64,000 bases of DNA from Acinetobacter marinus (GTDB lineage Bacteria; Pseudomonadota; Gammaproteobacteria; Pseudomonadales; Moraxellaceae), in the NCBI RefSeq assembly GCF_900096915.1, contig NZ_FMYK01000006.1, positions 62,001-126,000 of the forward strand, given 5' to 3'. The position numbers and the translations under genes are program-made. Positions within the stretch are counted from its first letter, which is position 1. Every line of letters begins with the position of its first letter. Under the pieces are notes generated by a model, which did not search any database, had not been told where the DNA came from, and was given only the letters and a program-made list of their open reading frames with translations. Below, in pieces: positions 8,648 through 17,016 of this stretch.

Positions 8648-9793
8648 ATGTCCTACCGCATCCCACAAAACCGCTTTTTACGTCATGCACCACGTGATGG
8701 CACCAACTCTCGCTATCCGCTGTCGCTGTGGGAACGTATCCATCTCGATCCGTGGTTGCTCGGTTTATTGGCGATTAATGCACTGTTGGGCTTGACCGTA
8801 CTTTATAGCGCATCTGCACAAGATACAGGCTTGGTACTCAAGCAAGCCATGAGTTTTGGCATTGGCTTTGTGGTAATGCTTTTTATGGCACAAATCCCAC
8901 CACGGATGTATCAAGGTTTTTCGCCGTACTTTTATGCGGTTGGTGTATTGTCATTAATCGCTGTGGTGCTGTTTGGTGAAGTGCGGATGGGGGCACAGCG
9001 CTGGATTGATATTCCAGGTTTTGGTAGCGTCCAGCCCAGTGAATTTTTAAAAATCGGTATGCCGATGATGGTGGCGTGGTATCTGTCCATGTATCCACTG
9101 CCACCGAGCTTTAAACGGGTATTTATCAGCTTAATCATTATTGGTGTGCCCTTTTTACTCATCGCTGAACAACCCGATCTTGGTACATCGTTGCTGGTGC
9201 TTGCCAGTGGCATGTTTGTGCTATTTTTAAGTGGCTTATCGTGGCGTTTGATTTTGGCTGCGCTCGGTGCGCTTGCAGTGATTATTCCGATTGCGTGGCA
9301 GTTTCTGTTGCATGACTACCAGCGTCGCCGTGTTTTGACCTTATTAGACCCCGAAGCGGATGCGCTGGGTTCGGGCTGGAATATTATCCAATCCAAGACG
9401 GCGATCGGTTCAGGTGGCTTTACGGGAAAAGGCTACTTAGAAGGCACACAAGCCCATTTGCACTTTTTACCTGAGGGACACACCGACTTTATTATTGCTG
9501 CATTTTCAGAAGAATTTGGCTATATCGGGGTGTTTATTTTACTTTGCATTTACTTTGCCATGATCATTCGTATTTTTCAGATCAGTTTACAGAGTTTTCA
9601 CAATTATGGACGTCTTGTCACAGGTGCGTTAGGATTATCCTTTTTTGTCTATGTATTTGTAAATGCAGGTATGGTGAGTGGTATCTTACCTGTAGTCGGT
9701 GTGCCATTGCCCTTTATGAGCTATGGCGGTACGGCAATTATTACCTTGATGGCGTCTTTTGGCTTGATTATGTCGATCCACACCCATCGTTAA
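8648..9793 (+). CDS. rodA: Rod-shape SEDS peptidoglycan glycosyltransferase RodA
   Basis: A 381-residue SEDS-family polytopic membrane protein. It polymerises lipid II during cell elongation with a class B PBP (PBP2). Visible hallmarks are GFGSVQPSEFLKIGMPM, the region AIGSGGFTGKGYLEGTQ, and HFLPEGHTDFIIAAFSEEFG, whose aspartate (about residue 280) corresponds to the essential SEDS Asp, plus the end GVPLPFMSYGGTA. A long polar N-terminus precedes the first helix. Unlike in many bacteria mrdA (PBP2) is not next to it; a lytic transglycosylase gene follows after 65 bases. Confidence 0.96.
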   Translation: MSYRIPQNRFLRHAPRDGTNSRYPLSLWERIHLDPWLLGLLAINALLGLTVLYSASAQDTGLVLKQAMSFGIGFVVMLFMAQIPPRMYQGFSPYFYAVGVLSLIAVVLFGEVRMGAQRWIDIPGFGSVQPSEFLKIGMPMMVAWYLSMYPLPPSFKRVFISLIIIGVPFLLIAEQPDLGTSLLVLASGMFVLFLSGLSWRLILAALGALAVIIPIAWQFLLHDYQRRRVLTLLDPEADALGSGWNIIQSKTAIGSGGFTGKGYLEGTQAHLHFLPEGHTDFIIAAFSEEFGYIGVFILLCIYFAMIIRIFQISLQSFHNYGRLVTGALGLSFFVYVFVNAGMVSGILPVVGVPLPFMSYGGTAIITLMASFGLIMSIHTHR

Positions 9794-9858
9794 TTTTTCT
9801 TTTTCATCGAGTTCGTTCAGAAGCGATATTTTAAACAATTTTTCGGAGCATCGCATTG

Positions 9859-10872
9859 ATGACACATTTTTATAAGAAAGCCATGACAACCCTCGGCACA
9901 AGCGCCTTATTCAGCCTTGGCGCCTTGCTGAGCACGGTCAGCCATGCCAACGAATTTATGGGCTATCCAGCTTATACCACGTTTAAAAGCAAAGCGATGC
10001 AACAATATGGCTTGAGCGCACAACAAGTCGATAACGCCATGTCTGGTGCGCAAAATATTGACCGCATCTTGAGCATTATGGCAAAACCTGGCGAAAGTAA
10101 GCCGTGGTATGAATACCGCAAAAACTTCTTAGTTGAAAGCACCATTCAGCGTGGTGTGCGCTTTAAGAATCAATATGCCAGTGCACTACGTCGTGCTGAA
10201 CAGACTTATGGTGTCCCACAATCAGTCATTTTGGGGATTTTGGGCGTAGAGACAGGCTATGGTGCCAATAAAGGCTCATTCATTACGCGTGATGCGCTAG
10301 CAACATTAGCCTTTGGTTATCCACGTCGTGCCGATTATTTCCAAGATGAACTGGCGGCGCTGATTGCATGGACTTATCAAGACGGTCGTGTGACCTCAAG
10401 TGTCAAAGGCTCTTATGCGGGTGCAATTGGCTATCCACAATTCATGCCGAGCAACATCACCAAACTGGGTGTGGACTTCGATGGTAATGGACATATCGAT
10501 CTCGAAAACTCGCCTGTTGATGCCATTGGCTCGATTGCTAACTTTGTTGCAAAACATGGCTGGCAAACTGGACAGCCTGTGGCGATTCGTGCGATTTATA
10601 CTGGCACAGATGACACGCAAGTGATTGCCCCCGACCTACGCACCGCAAAACCGTATCTTGCAGGTGAACTCGGCAAAATGGGCGTACGTCCAATTAACCC
10701 ATCCATGAAGCTCGATCCGATGGATATGGTGCATGTGATTCGTCTTGATGAAGTTTCTGGTCCACAATATTGGATCACCTATCCAAACTTCATTAGCATC
10801 ATCGGCTACAACCCGAGTCGCATGTACGTTTCAGCGGTATGGCAACTGGGTCAGGAAGTCGCAAATCGTTAA
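9859..10872 (+). CDS. mltB: Lytic murein transglycosylase B (MltB/SltB family)
   Basis: A 337-residue exported enzyme. A signal peptide ending near SHA-NEF and GGAG ten bases ahead of the ATG at 9859 support the start. The core GILGVETGYGANKGSF holds the catalytic glutamate of the MltB family, and GSYAGAIGYPQFMPSN is its second signature. It cleaves glycan strands with 1,6-anhydromuramic acid formation in the periplasm. No lipobox cysteine follows the signal, so it appears soluble rather than a lipoprotein. The order rodA-mltB-rlpA groups wall genes and may be functional. Confidence 0.94.
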   Translation: MTHFYKKAMTTLGTSALFSLGALLSTVSHANEFMGYPAYTTFKSKAMQQYGLSAQQVDNAMSGAQNIDRILSIMAKPGESKPWYEYRKNFLVESTIQRGVRFKNQYASALRRAEQTYGVPQSVILGILGVETGYGANKGSFITRDALATLAFGYPRRADYFQDELAALIAWTYQDGRVTSSVKGSYAGAIGYPQFMPSNITKLGVDFDGNGHIDLENSPVDAIGSIANFVAKHGWQTGQPVAIRAIYTGTDDTQVIAPDLRTAKPYLAGELGKMGVRPINPSMKLDPMDMVHVIRLDEVSGPQYWITYPNFISIIGYNPSRMYVSAVWQLGQEVANR

Positions 10873-10900
10873 TAAATCTAAACAGATTTTGATATTACAC

Positions 10901-10933
10901 AGGGTGACAAATACTGCAAAAATTTGTCACCCT
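10901..10933. repeat. Perfect 12-bp inverted repeat after mltB
   Basis: AGGGTGACAAAT (10901-10912) pairs perfectly with ATTTGTCACCCT (10922-10933) around a nine-base loop. No T-run follows, so it is not a standard terminator; it may protect the mltB transcript 3' end or end transcription weakly. The rest of the 350-base gap to rlpA is AT-rich and shows no gene. Confidence 0.7.
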
Positions 10934-11220
10934 ATATAAAGTCAAGCAGTTTTTTCTTAAAAAGAGTGCAAATTAGACAGGTTTAAATAAATTGTTACAG
11001 TTTTGGTTAATAAATGATCAATAATTGCAAGAAAAACCCTTTTTTTGCAAATATAAACAGTTGGGACATAGACAAACACAAATCCAACCCCTTACTATCG
11101 CCTCATTCTGAAGATCGCATCATGCATATTATTTATGCGATCAATGTACTGAAACCCTCATGAAATGTGTATTTCTTAAGCAATTTCAGTCATGTATTGG
11201 TCGTATATAGGAGTCGTCGC

Positions 11221-11847
11221 GTGCAAAAGTCTTTAAGCTCAATTTTATTGATCCTTGCAGCTGGTTTTGCCACACAAAGCCAAGCTGAATTAGTCCCTTC
11301 AAACAATTTTGCCAATAATGCAGATAAAACCAATTTGGCATCTAAAGTCTTGGACAAAGATTTCCAAGCATTAAGTGATAGCTTATTTAAAGGTAATGGT
11401 GATGCTTTAACAGGTCTGAGCATTACTGAATCTTCTAACAATCGTGTAGTCAGCAAACAAGTGGTTGCTGCCAAAGTCGATGTGCCTGAAGAACCGAGCA
11501 TCATCGAAAAATTAAATGCTGTGGCATCGAATACCGTGAAGAAATTCACGCAAAGCGGTGTGGCTTCTTGGTATGGTCGTCAATTCCACGGTCGTAAGAC
11601 TGCGAGTGGCGAACGTTTCGATATGAATGCGCTTACAGCAGCACATCGTACCCTACCACTGAACTGCTATATTCGTGTGACCAACAAATCAAACGGTAAA
11701 AGCGTTGTGGTGAAAGTCAACGATCGTGGTCCGTTCCACGGCAATCGTGTGCTTGACTTGTCTTATGGTGCAGCGAAAGCCCTAGGTATCACCAACTCTG
11801 GTGTTGGTAAAGTATCCATCGAACGTGTTGCTGGTCCAAACTCTTAA
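11221..11847 (+). CDS. rlpA: RlpA-like septal lytic transglycosylase (short form)
   Basis: I start at GTG 11221 because AGGAG lies seven bases ahead and a signal peptide begins there (KSLSSILLILAAGFATQSQA). The C-terminal half (from about residue 110) is the double-psi beta-barrel domain: GVASWYGRQFHGRKTASGE, LPLNCYIRVTN and VKVNDRGPFHGNRVLDLS, with the conserved aspartate in NDRGPF. RlpA family members act on peptide-free glycan at the septum. Two usual features are missing: a lipobox cysteine and a SPOR domain, so it is likely a soluble periplasmic protein. Confidence 0.88.
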   Translation: MQKSLSSILLILAAGFATQSQAELVPSNNFANNADKTNLASKVLDKDFQALSDSLFKGNGDALTGLSITESSNNRVVSKQVVAAKVDVPEEPSIIEKLNAVASNTVKKFTQSGVASWYGRQFHGRKTASGERFDMNALTAAHRTLPLNCYIRVTNKSNGKSVVVKVNDRGPFHGNRVLDLSYGAAKALGITNSGVGKVSIERVAGPNS

Positions 11848-11925
11848 GTCTTTATTGAACTAAGCCTTTATTGAGTTACATTTTTATTGAACTAAGTCTT
11901 TATTGAATAAAGTCTGAATCCAACA
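11848..11925 (+). repeat. Short direct repeats after rlpA
   Basis: The element TTTATTGAACTAAG, or close variants (TTTATTGAGTTA, TTTATTGAATAAAG), occurs four times in succession just after the rlpA stop. It looks like local slippage or duplication in a non-coding trailer. Confidence 0.6.
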
Positions 11926-11938
11926 AATTATCTCAAAG

Positions 11939-11964
11939 CCGCTAAATTAGTTTAGCGGTTTTTT
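11939..11964 (+). terminator. Rho-independent terminator of rlpA
   Basis: CCGCTAAA (11939-11946), loop TTAG, TTTAGCGG (11951-11958), then six Ts. Confidence 0.85.
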
Positions 11965-12064
11965 CATTTTGAATAGCAAAAATAAATCTGAATTGTGCTT
12001 GCGAGTAAAATAGCTTCACGTTACATTAAATCCAAGGTATTGTTTTTAATTACGAGGGAGTGTT

Positions 12065-12511
12065 ATGAAAACAATTCAAGAGTGGCTTGCTGAATATAAT
12101 GAAAGTCACCTCAACCCGACCAATAAAATGATCCACTGGATTTGTGTGCCTGCTATTTTATTTACCATCATTGGCATCTTGATGCATTTGAGTGCCCTGC
12201 TCACTGCGTTGTTATTGGTACTTAGCCTGATCTTTTACGCACGCTTAGATTTGGTACTAGCCATTGCAATGGCAGCAGTGCTTGGCGCAATGAGCACACT
12301 GATTCTCATTTTACCTGTGGGCAAGCCTTTTTATTTTGCATTATTTGTGGTGGCTTGGGTCGGACAATTTTACGGACACAAAGTCGAAGGCAAAAAACCA
12401 TCTTTCTTTAAAGATGTGCAATTCTTATTAATTGGACCGATTTGGTGTATGGATGCATTGTTGGGTAAAACCTTGCCAAAATGGCGCTTTCGTAACCCTG
12501 CGCTTGCTTAA
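12065..12511 (+). CDS. DUF962/Mpo1-like membrane protein
   Basis: A 148-residue protein with four hydrophobic helices. The N-terminal motif HLNPTNKMIHWICVPAI and the later VAWVGQFYGHKVEGKKP fit the DUF962 family, whose yeast member Mpo1 is a dioxygenase of fatty-acid alpha-oxidation; conserved histidines are present here. Whether this bacterial member has that activity is unknown. GAGGGAG seven bases before the ATG supports the start. The gene is monocistronic, convergent with the aminotransferase gene. Confidence 0.85.
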   Translation: MKTIQEWLAEYNESHLNPTNKMIHWICVPAILFTIIGILMHLSALLTALLLVLSLIFYARLDLVLAIAMAAVLGAMSTLILILPVGKPFYFALFVVAWVGQFYGHKVEGKKPSFFKDVQFLLIGPIWCMDALLGKTLPKWRFRNPALA

Positions 12512-12545
12512 TTCATTTTAGCTTTGGCTATGCTCACGTATCCAC

Positions 12546-12577
12546 AAAAAATAGCACCAAATCAGGTGCTATTTTTT
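12546..12577. terminator. Bidirectional terminator between DUF962 gene and tyrB
   Basis: AAAAAATAGCACC (12546-12558) pairs with GGTGCTATTTTTT (12565-12577). It gives a stem plus T-run on both strands and serves both convergent genes. Confidence 0.88.
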
Positions 12578-12594
12578 GACTTCGCTCTGTACTC

Positions 12595-13788
12595 TTACAG
12601 CACTTTGGCAATCGACTCCGCCACATAGTTGATATTGCGCTGATTCAAACCAGACACACAAATCCGTCCTGAGCGCACCAAGTACACACCAAATTCTTCT
12701 TTGAGGCGATCCACCTGTGCAGCGCTCAAACCTGTGTAGCTAAACATGCCCTGCTGTGCGGTTAAATAATCAAAATTGCCATCAGGTACAAGCTCAAGCA
12801 AACGACTACGCAATTGATCACGTACGGCAAAAATACGAGTACGCATTTGCTCAAGTTCATCTAACCACATTTGTTTAAGATTGGCATCATTCAAAATAAT
12901 ATTGACCAATGCTGCACCCGTTGTCGGTGGGCTTGAATAGTTACGGCGCACGGTGGCTTTGAGCTGACCAAGTACACGTGCAGCTTCATCGGCATCTTGG
13001 CAGACAAAAGACAATCCGCCGACACGCTCACCGTACAATGAGAAGATTTTTGAGAAAGAATTGCTCACCACATAATTCACATCAGTCTTTGCCAACGCAC
13101 GAATCAGATAAGCATCTTGCTCCACACCCTGACCGAAGCCTTGATAGGCAATATCTAAGAACGGAATCAATTGTTTGGCCTTGATGATCTCAATCACTTG
13201 ATCCCACTGCGATGTGGTTAAATCCGCACCAGTCGGGTTGTGGCAACACGGATGCAATAACACGATGCTTTGTGCTGACAATGTGTTGAGATCTTCGCAC
13301 ATTGCTTCAAAGTTGACCTGACGTGTTTCATTGTCAAAATAACGATAGGTATGTGTAGTAAAACCTGCGCCTGAGAAAATCGCTATATGGTTATCCCATG
13401 TTGGATTACTCACCCAGACTTCCGACTGTGGAAAATAGTTTTTTAAGAAATCCGCACCGACTTTTAGCGCACCTGAGCCACCTAAAGTTTGAATGGTGGC
13501 AATACGTTTAGCTTGAATTGCTGGGCTATTTTCACCAAATAATAATGCTTGGATCGCTTGACGGTAACCAGCCATCCCTTCCATCGGCAGGTACAATTTG
13601 GCTTCATCATCATGCGCTGCATATTGCTTTTGCGCTTCACGTACTGCTTTCAGTTGTGGGACGACACTTTGTTCATCGTAATACAATCCAATGCTGAGAT
13701 TGACTTTGTGCGCACGTGGATCAACTTTAAAATCTTCCATCAAGGAAAGAATTGGATCGCCTGCATAGGCAGGAACTTGTTCAAACAT
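12595..13788 (-). CDS. tyrB: Aromatic amino acid aminotransferase (TyrB/AspC class)
   Basis: A 397-residue class I PLP aminotransferase. The PLP lysine lies in SNSFSKIFSLYGERVGG (about residue 247), with HPCCHNPTGAD upstream as the cofactor-contact segment and the substrate arginine near the end in LVRSGRICVSGLN. The opening region MFEQVPAYAGDPILSLME fits the TyrB/AspC subfamily. It should transaminate tyrosine, phenylalanine and probably aspartate with 2-oxoglutarate. Aromatic versus aspartate preference cannot be decided from sequence alone. Confidence 0.9.
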   Translation of the reverse strand: MFEQVPAYAGDPILSLMEDFKVDPRAHKVNLSIGLYYDEQSVVPQLKAVREAQKQYAAHDDEAKLYLPMEGMAGYRQAIQALLFGENSPAIQAKRIATIQTLGGSGALKVGADFLKNYFPQSEVWVSNPTWDNHIAIFSGAGFTTHTYRYFDNETRQVNFEAMCEDLNTLSAQSIVLLHPCCHNPTGADLTTSQWDQVIEIIKAKQLIPFLDIAYQGFGQGVEQDAYLIRALAKTDVNYVVSNSFSKIFSLYGERVGGLSFVCQDADEAARVLGQLKATVRRNYSSPPTTGAALVNIILNDANLKQMWLDELEQMRTRIFAVRDQLRSRLLELVPDGNFDYLTAQQGMFSYTGLSAAQVDRLKEEFGVYLVRSGRICVSGLNQRNINYVAESIAKVL

Positions 13789-13875
13789 AACGATTCCCTA
13801 AACAACTGTTAACGACTGACTTTTAACAACAAATTTTTAACAACGAGCTTTTAAAAAAGCTAAACCACGAATAAA

Positions 13876-14607
13876 TTAAACCACATAACGATCTGGACGA
13901 TGATTAATGGTCAAGATCAAATTCAAAATGATCGCACCCAAGATGGAGATCGCCAGCAACGGCAGACTAATATACATGGTTGACGCCAATAAAATACAAA
14001 TATCTAATGCCATTTGCACTTTGCCTGCTGGGATACCGTAGCGTTCTTGCAGATACAGTGCCAACAGATTAAAGCCACCTAGACTCGAACGATGACGAAA
14101 CAGAATTAAAAATCCGACACCGATCAAGACATTGGCAAGCACCGTGCCATAAACAGGCGTAATCCCATCAACATGAATGAAATGCGGATGCAATTCAACC
14201 ATGACTGAGAGCAAAGCCACCGCAATGATGGTTTTAATCACCATCTGCAAACCAAGGCGCTTATAGGCAAGATAATAAAATGGAATATTAGTGATGAAAA
14301 ACACGATGCCAAACTTAATGCCCGTGACATAGTGCACGAGCAAAGCAAAACCTGCTGTACCGCCTGTCAAGGTATGCGCCTGTTGCATTAATAACATCGC
14401 AAACGAAATCAAAAAAGTGCCGATAATCATCGCCATGGCATCTTCTAAATGCGAATGCTTCGGTAATGCTACGGCTTGCGCTTTTTGGTCTTGCATTTGA
14501 TTTTGGATTTGGTCTGGCATATCACTTTGTTCCGCTTGAACGGTTTGACTTTGCATCTTTGGCTTATTCGCCAACGTATGTTCAGTATGTACAATAGATT
14601 GCGTCAA
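13876..14607 (-). CDS. YitT-family membrane protein
   Basis: A 243-residue inner-membrane protein of the YitT/DUF161 type with about six helices after a hydrophilic Gln-rich N-terminus of some 50 residues. Family-like segments are LTGGTAGFALLVHYVTGI and FRHRSSLGGFNLLALYLQ. Function of the family is unknown. Its start lies two bases after the stop of the Lrp-type regulator, so the two are one operon and the regulator is likely to control it. Confidence 0.87.
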   Translation of the reverse strand: MTQSIVHTEHTLANKPKMQSQTVQAEQSDMPDQIQNQMQDQKAQAVALPKHSHLEDAMAMIIGTFLISFAMLLMQQAHTLTGGTAGFALLVHYVTGIKFGIVFFITNIPFYYLAYKRLGLQMVIKTIIAVALLSVMVELHPHFIHVDGITPVYGTVLANVLIGVGFLILFRHRSSLGGFNLLALYLQERYGIPAGKVQMALDICILLASTMYISLPLLAISILGAIILNLILTINHRPDRYVV

Positions 14608-14609
14608 GC

Positions 14610-15116
14610 TCAGTTCCTCTCATCATTTTTTGTATGGGCAAGGCGCACACTTTGGCTCATCATTTGATGATTTTCCTTCACCCGCTCCAAAACGATCGAG
14701 GTATGAAAGTTGCCAATGCCCAAATCTAATGTGGCAAATTGATTAATCAATTGACTCATTTGCGCCAAATCTTCTGCGGTGACTTTTAGCAAATAATCAT
14801 AACTTCCCGTGAGTTTATAGACATCCCGAATCATCGGCTCATTGGCGATAAAATGTAAAAATTGATCCAGCACCGTTTGGCTATATTGGGTCATTTTGAT
14901 TTCGAGCATGCCCACGATCGGATGGCGCTCCGCTTCAGGATGAAGCTGGGCAAAATAACCAACAATCATGCCCTTTTGCTCAAGTGCGACACGCCGCCGA
15001 GAACACTGTGACATCGATAAACCAACAATCTCCGCCAATTCTTGATTGCTTAATCGACCATTCATCTGAAGTTGTTGCAGGATCTTATGATCAAATTCAT
15101 CTAATTGATCACTCAT
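14610..15116 (-). CDS. Lrp/AsnC-family transcriptional regulator
   Basis: A 168-residue regulator. Residues about 3-60 form the AsnC-type helix-turn-helix (DEFDHKILQQLQMNGRLSNQ, then AEIVGLSMSQCSRRRVALE), followed by a RAM effector domain with VYKLTGSYDYLLKV. I chose the ATG at 15116 because GAGG stands seven bases ahead and the domain starts there; the open frame extends to 15143. It is cotranscribed with the YitT membrane gene. Lrp-type proteins often sense amino acids; the ligand here is unknown. Confidence 0.92.
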   Translation of the reverse strand: MSDQLDEFDHKILQQLQMNGRLSNQELAEIVGLSMSQCSRRRVALEQKGMIVGYFAQLHPEAERHPIVGMLEIKMTQYSQTVLDQFLHFIANEPMIRDVYKLTGSYDYLLKVTAEDLAQMSQLINQFATLDLGIGNFHTSIVLERVKENHQMMSQSVRLAHTKNDERN

Positions 15117-15391
15117 ATATCGCCCTCGATGATTTTTTTGCAAGAATCACTGCTTGTGTTAAAGCACTTGTGTGAAAAATACGCAGTAATTGCACATTAT
15201 TTGTATAATTTTAATTATATCACAAAATATTTGCATTTAATTTTGAATTTTAGCATTTTTTCTTACCTAGACGCTCATATCGTACGTTAGCTAAAGCGCA
15301 TCGAAATACATCACGCTATGCGAGTGATCTGCCAAAATCATAAAATCTGCTTATTAAATCTCCATCTAAATTTGATTATGATCATTCCGAC

Positions 15392-15420
15392 TTGACCAAG
15401 TGCATTTTCATCCATAAAAT
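15392..15420 (+). promoter_or_regulatory. Sigma-70 promoter of tRNA-Asn
   Basis: TTGACC (15392-15397), a 17-base spacer and TAAAAT (15415-15420), followed by a GC-rich discriminator, 12 bases before the tRNA. The preceding 270 bases to the Lrp gene are AT-rich and show no gene. Confidence 0.85.
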
Positions 15421-15431
15421 GCGCCCTACAT

Positions 15432-15507
15432 TCTCCCATAGCTCAGTCGGTAGAGCGACGGACTGTTAATCCGCAGGTCCCTGGTTCGAGCCCAGGTGGG
15501 AGAGCCA
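15432..15507 (+). tRNA. tRNA-Asn (anticodon GTT)
   Basis: A 76-base cloverleaf: acceptor TCTCCCA pairs with TGGGAGA, D-arm GCTCAGTCGGTAGAGC, anticodon loop CTGTTAA (GTT), T-arm GGTTCGAGCCC, and an encoded CCA end. Confidence 0.97.
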
Positions 15508-15533
15508 AAATTTGAGTGATTCGCTCTAAAATG

Positions 15534-15565
15534 AAAAAGCCTAGATCAATGATCTAGGCTTTTTT
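15534..15565. terminator. Bidirectional terminator between tRNA-Asn and lipase gene
   Basis: AAAAAGCCTAGATC (15534-15547) pairs with GATCTAGGCTTTTT (15551-15564), loop AAT. It can act for the tRNA and for the convergent lipase gene. Confidence 0.88.
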
Positions 15566-15584
15566 GTATTTGACTGAATCAAAC

Positions 15585-16868
15585 TTAAGAAGCTGGCATG
15601 GTATCTTCAATAAAGTCCATGATTTCTTCATTACGATCAATAATCGCTTGCGTATGACCTGCACCTGTCACTAAATCTAACTGCACTGCTGGTGTAGTGC
15701 CTAGCGCATTCATCCCATTGACCAAAGCCTGTGTCACTTGATAAGGCACAGCCATATCTAATGTACCTTGTACCACATAGATTGGTTTATTCAGTTTCAC
15801 TGTACCTGGTTGTGAGTTTCTTAAAAACTCTGCAACAACGGTATTGGTGGCGAAATCATCGGTCAACGCAGGATAGTCCATTACACTTGCTGAAGTATTT
15901 TGATCCAAATAGCTATTAATATCCGCCTCATATTTATCGATCATATCAGGCAGACATAACCCATTATCGCCGTTGGTACCCTCAGCATTGACCGCCACAT
16001 TATAGGCTTGAGTATTGAAAATCTGTTTGTAATCGAAACTTGGATTATAGGCTTTAATTCCCACGCCAACATAGGCAGCATAGGACAGTAGCTCAGAATA
16101 CACTGCAATCGCTTGATCTTTTTGATTTGTTGCTTCTAGATAAGCAATCGCATCAGGAGCAATATTGGTAATGATATAACCCAAACTTGAAGCGGGTGCG
16201 GTGGCGACAGCACCTTTATAATCTTCATCACTATCGGCATATTGCGCTACACCTAATGATGCATGTCCGCCTTGAGACTGCCCGATCGACATCCAATCCC
16301 CTTGTAGATCAGTGCCATATTTTTCTTTAAAGGCATCCACCGCATAGATCGCAGAATTGGCTTCACTTTGTAAATTCAAATATGGATGAATCCCTGCTTT
16401 ACCCAAACCTTCATAATCTGGCGCAACAATCACATAACCACGTTCTAATAAATTATTCGCCGTCACTAAGAAGTTGGTATTCATCTCCATCTGACTCGGC
16501 GCACAGCTATCACCAACACCCGTCGTACCGTGTGTCCACACCACCACACGCCAACCATCACTTGGTTTTGCTGTTTTCGGATAGATCACCATCGCTGTGG
16601 CTTCGTGAGTCTCGCCATCGCTGTATGGCATGTTATAGGTCATGACATCGACTTTGCTGGCATTGGTTGGAATGGTACCAGCGGTATAACTGGTTTCAGA
16701 GACATAACTATTGTCATCGGTTTGATAATTATCATCATCGTCATCATCACATCCCGCCATCATCACCGCTGATGCCAACATGGTCATCCCGACGAGATAC
16801 TTGAGCCCCTTTGCACTTTTTTTTGCACTTTTCGCACCCAAAGCACCGTTGTTATTGGCTATTTTCAT
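15585..16868 (-). CDS. Secreted lipase-like alpha/beta hydrolase, lipoprotein
   Basis: A 427-residue protein with a lipoprotein signal ending at VMMAGC (Cys40), preceded by AAGGAG seven bases before the ATG. The mature start is a run of six aspartates coded by a GAT/GAC repeat. The hydrolase has the nucleophile elbow SIGQSQGG (about residue 198), an acid in VQGTLDMAVP and the histidine in TGAGHTQAI, in the order of secretory-lipase/prolyl-oligopeptidase-like hydrolases. It probably cleaves esters at the cell envelope. The substrate is unknown. Aspartate at +2 could hold it at the inner membrane by the E. coli Lol rule. Confidence 0.85.
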   Translation of the reverse strand: MKIANNNGALGAKSAKKSAKGLKYLVGMTMLASAVMMAGCDDDDDDNYQTDDNSYVSETSYTAGTIPTNASKVDVMTYNMPYSDGETHEATAMVIYPKTAKPSDGWRVVVWTHGTTGVGDSCAPSQMEMNTNFLVTANNLLERGYVIVAPDYEGLGKAGIHPYLNLQSEANSAIYAVDAFKEKYGTDLQGDWMSIGQSQGGHASLGVAQYADSDEDYKGAVATAPASSLGYIITNIAPDAIAYLEATNQKDQAIAVYSELLSYAAYVGVGIKAYNPSFDYKQIFNTQAYNVAVNAEGTNGDNGLCLPDMIDKYEADINSYLDQNTSASVMDYPALTDDFATNTVVAEFLRNSQPGTVKLNKPIYVVQGTLDMAVPYQVTQALVNGMNALGTTPAVQLDLVTGAGHTQAIIDRNEEIMDFIEDTMPAS

Positions 16869-16916
16869 TGACGTACTCCTTACATCATGTTGTTTTTCCC
16901 AAACTTATTTAGGCAT

Positions 16917-16943
16917 AAAAAAAGTACCGTGTCTACGATACTT
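16917..16943 (-). terminator. Terminator of ubiCA
   Basis: On the minus strand AAGTATCG pairs with CGGTACTT (one G-U pair), loop TAGACA, followed by a T-run. It lies just after the ubiA stop and just ahead of the lipase gene. Confidence 0.75.
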
Positions 16944-17016
16944 TCTACCAAATTAAATCATCTTTGTATAAATTGATCAGATCATCATCAGCTATTATCG
17001 ACAAAAATGCGCTTAT

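Noticed and set aside
13800..13866. TTTTAACAAC-type repeats and a palindrome AGCTTTTAAAAAAGCT near the YitT gene end
   Set aside because: Too short and AT-rich; the palindrome has almost no loop, so a terminator claim is weak.
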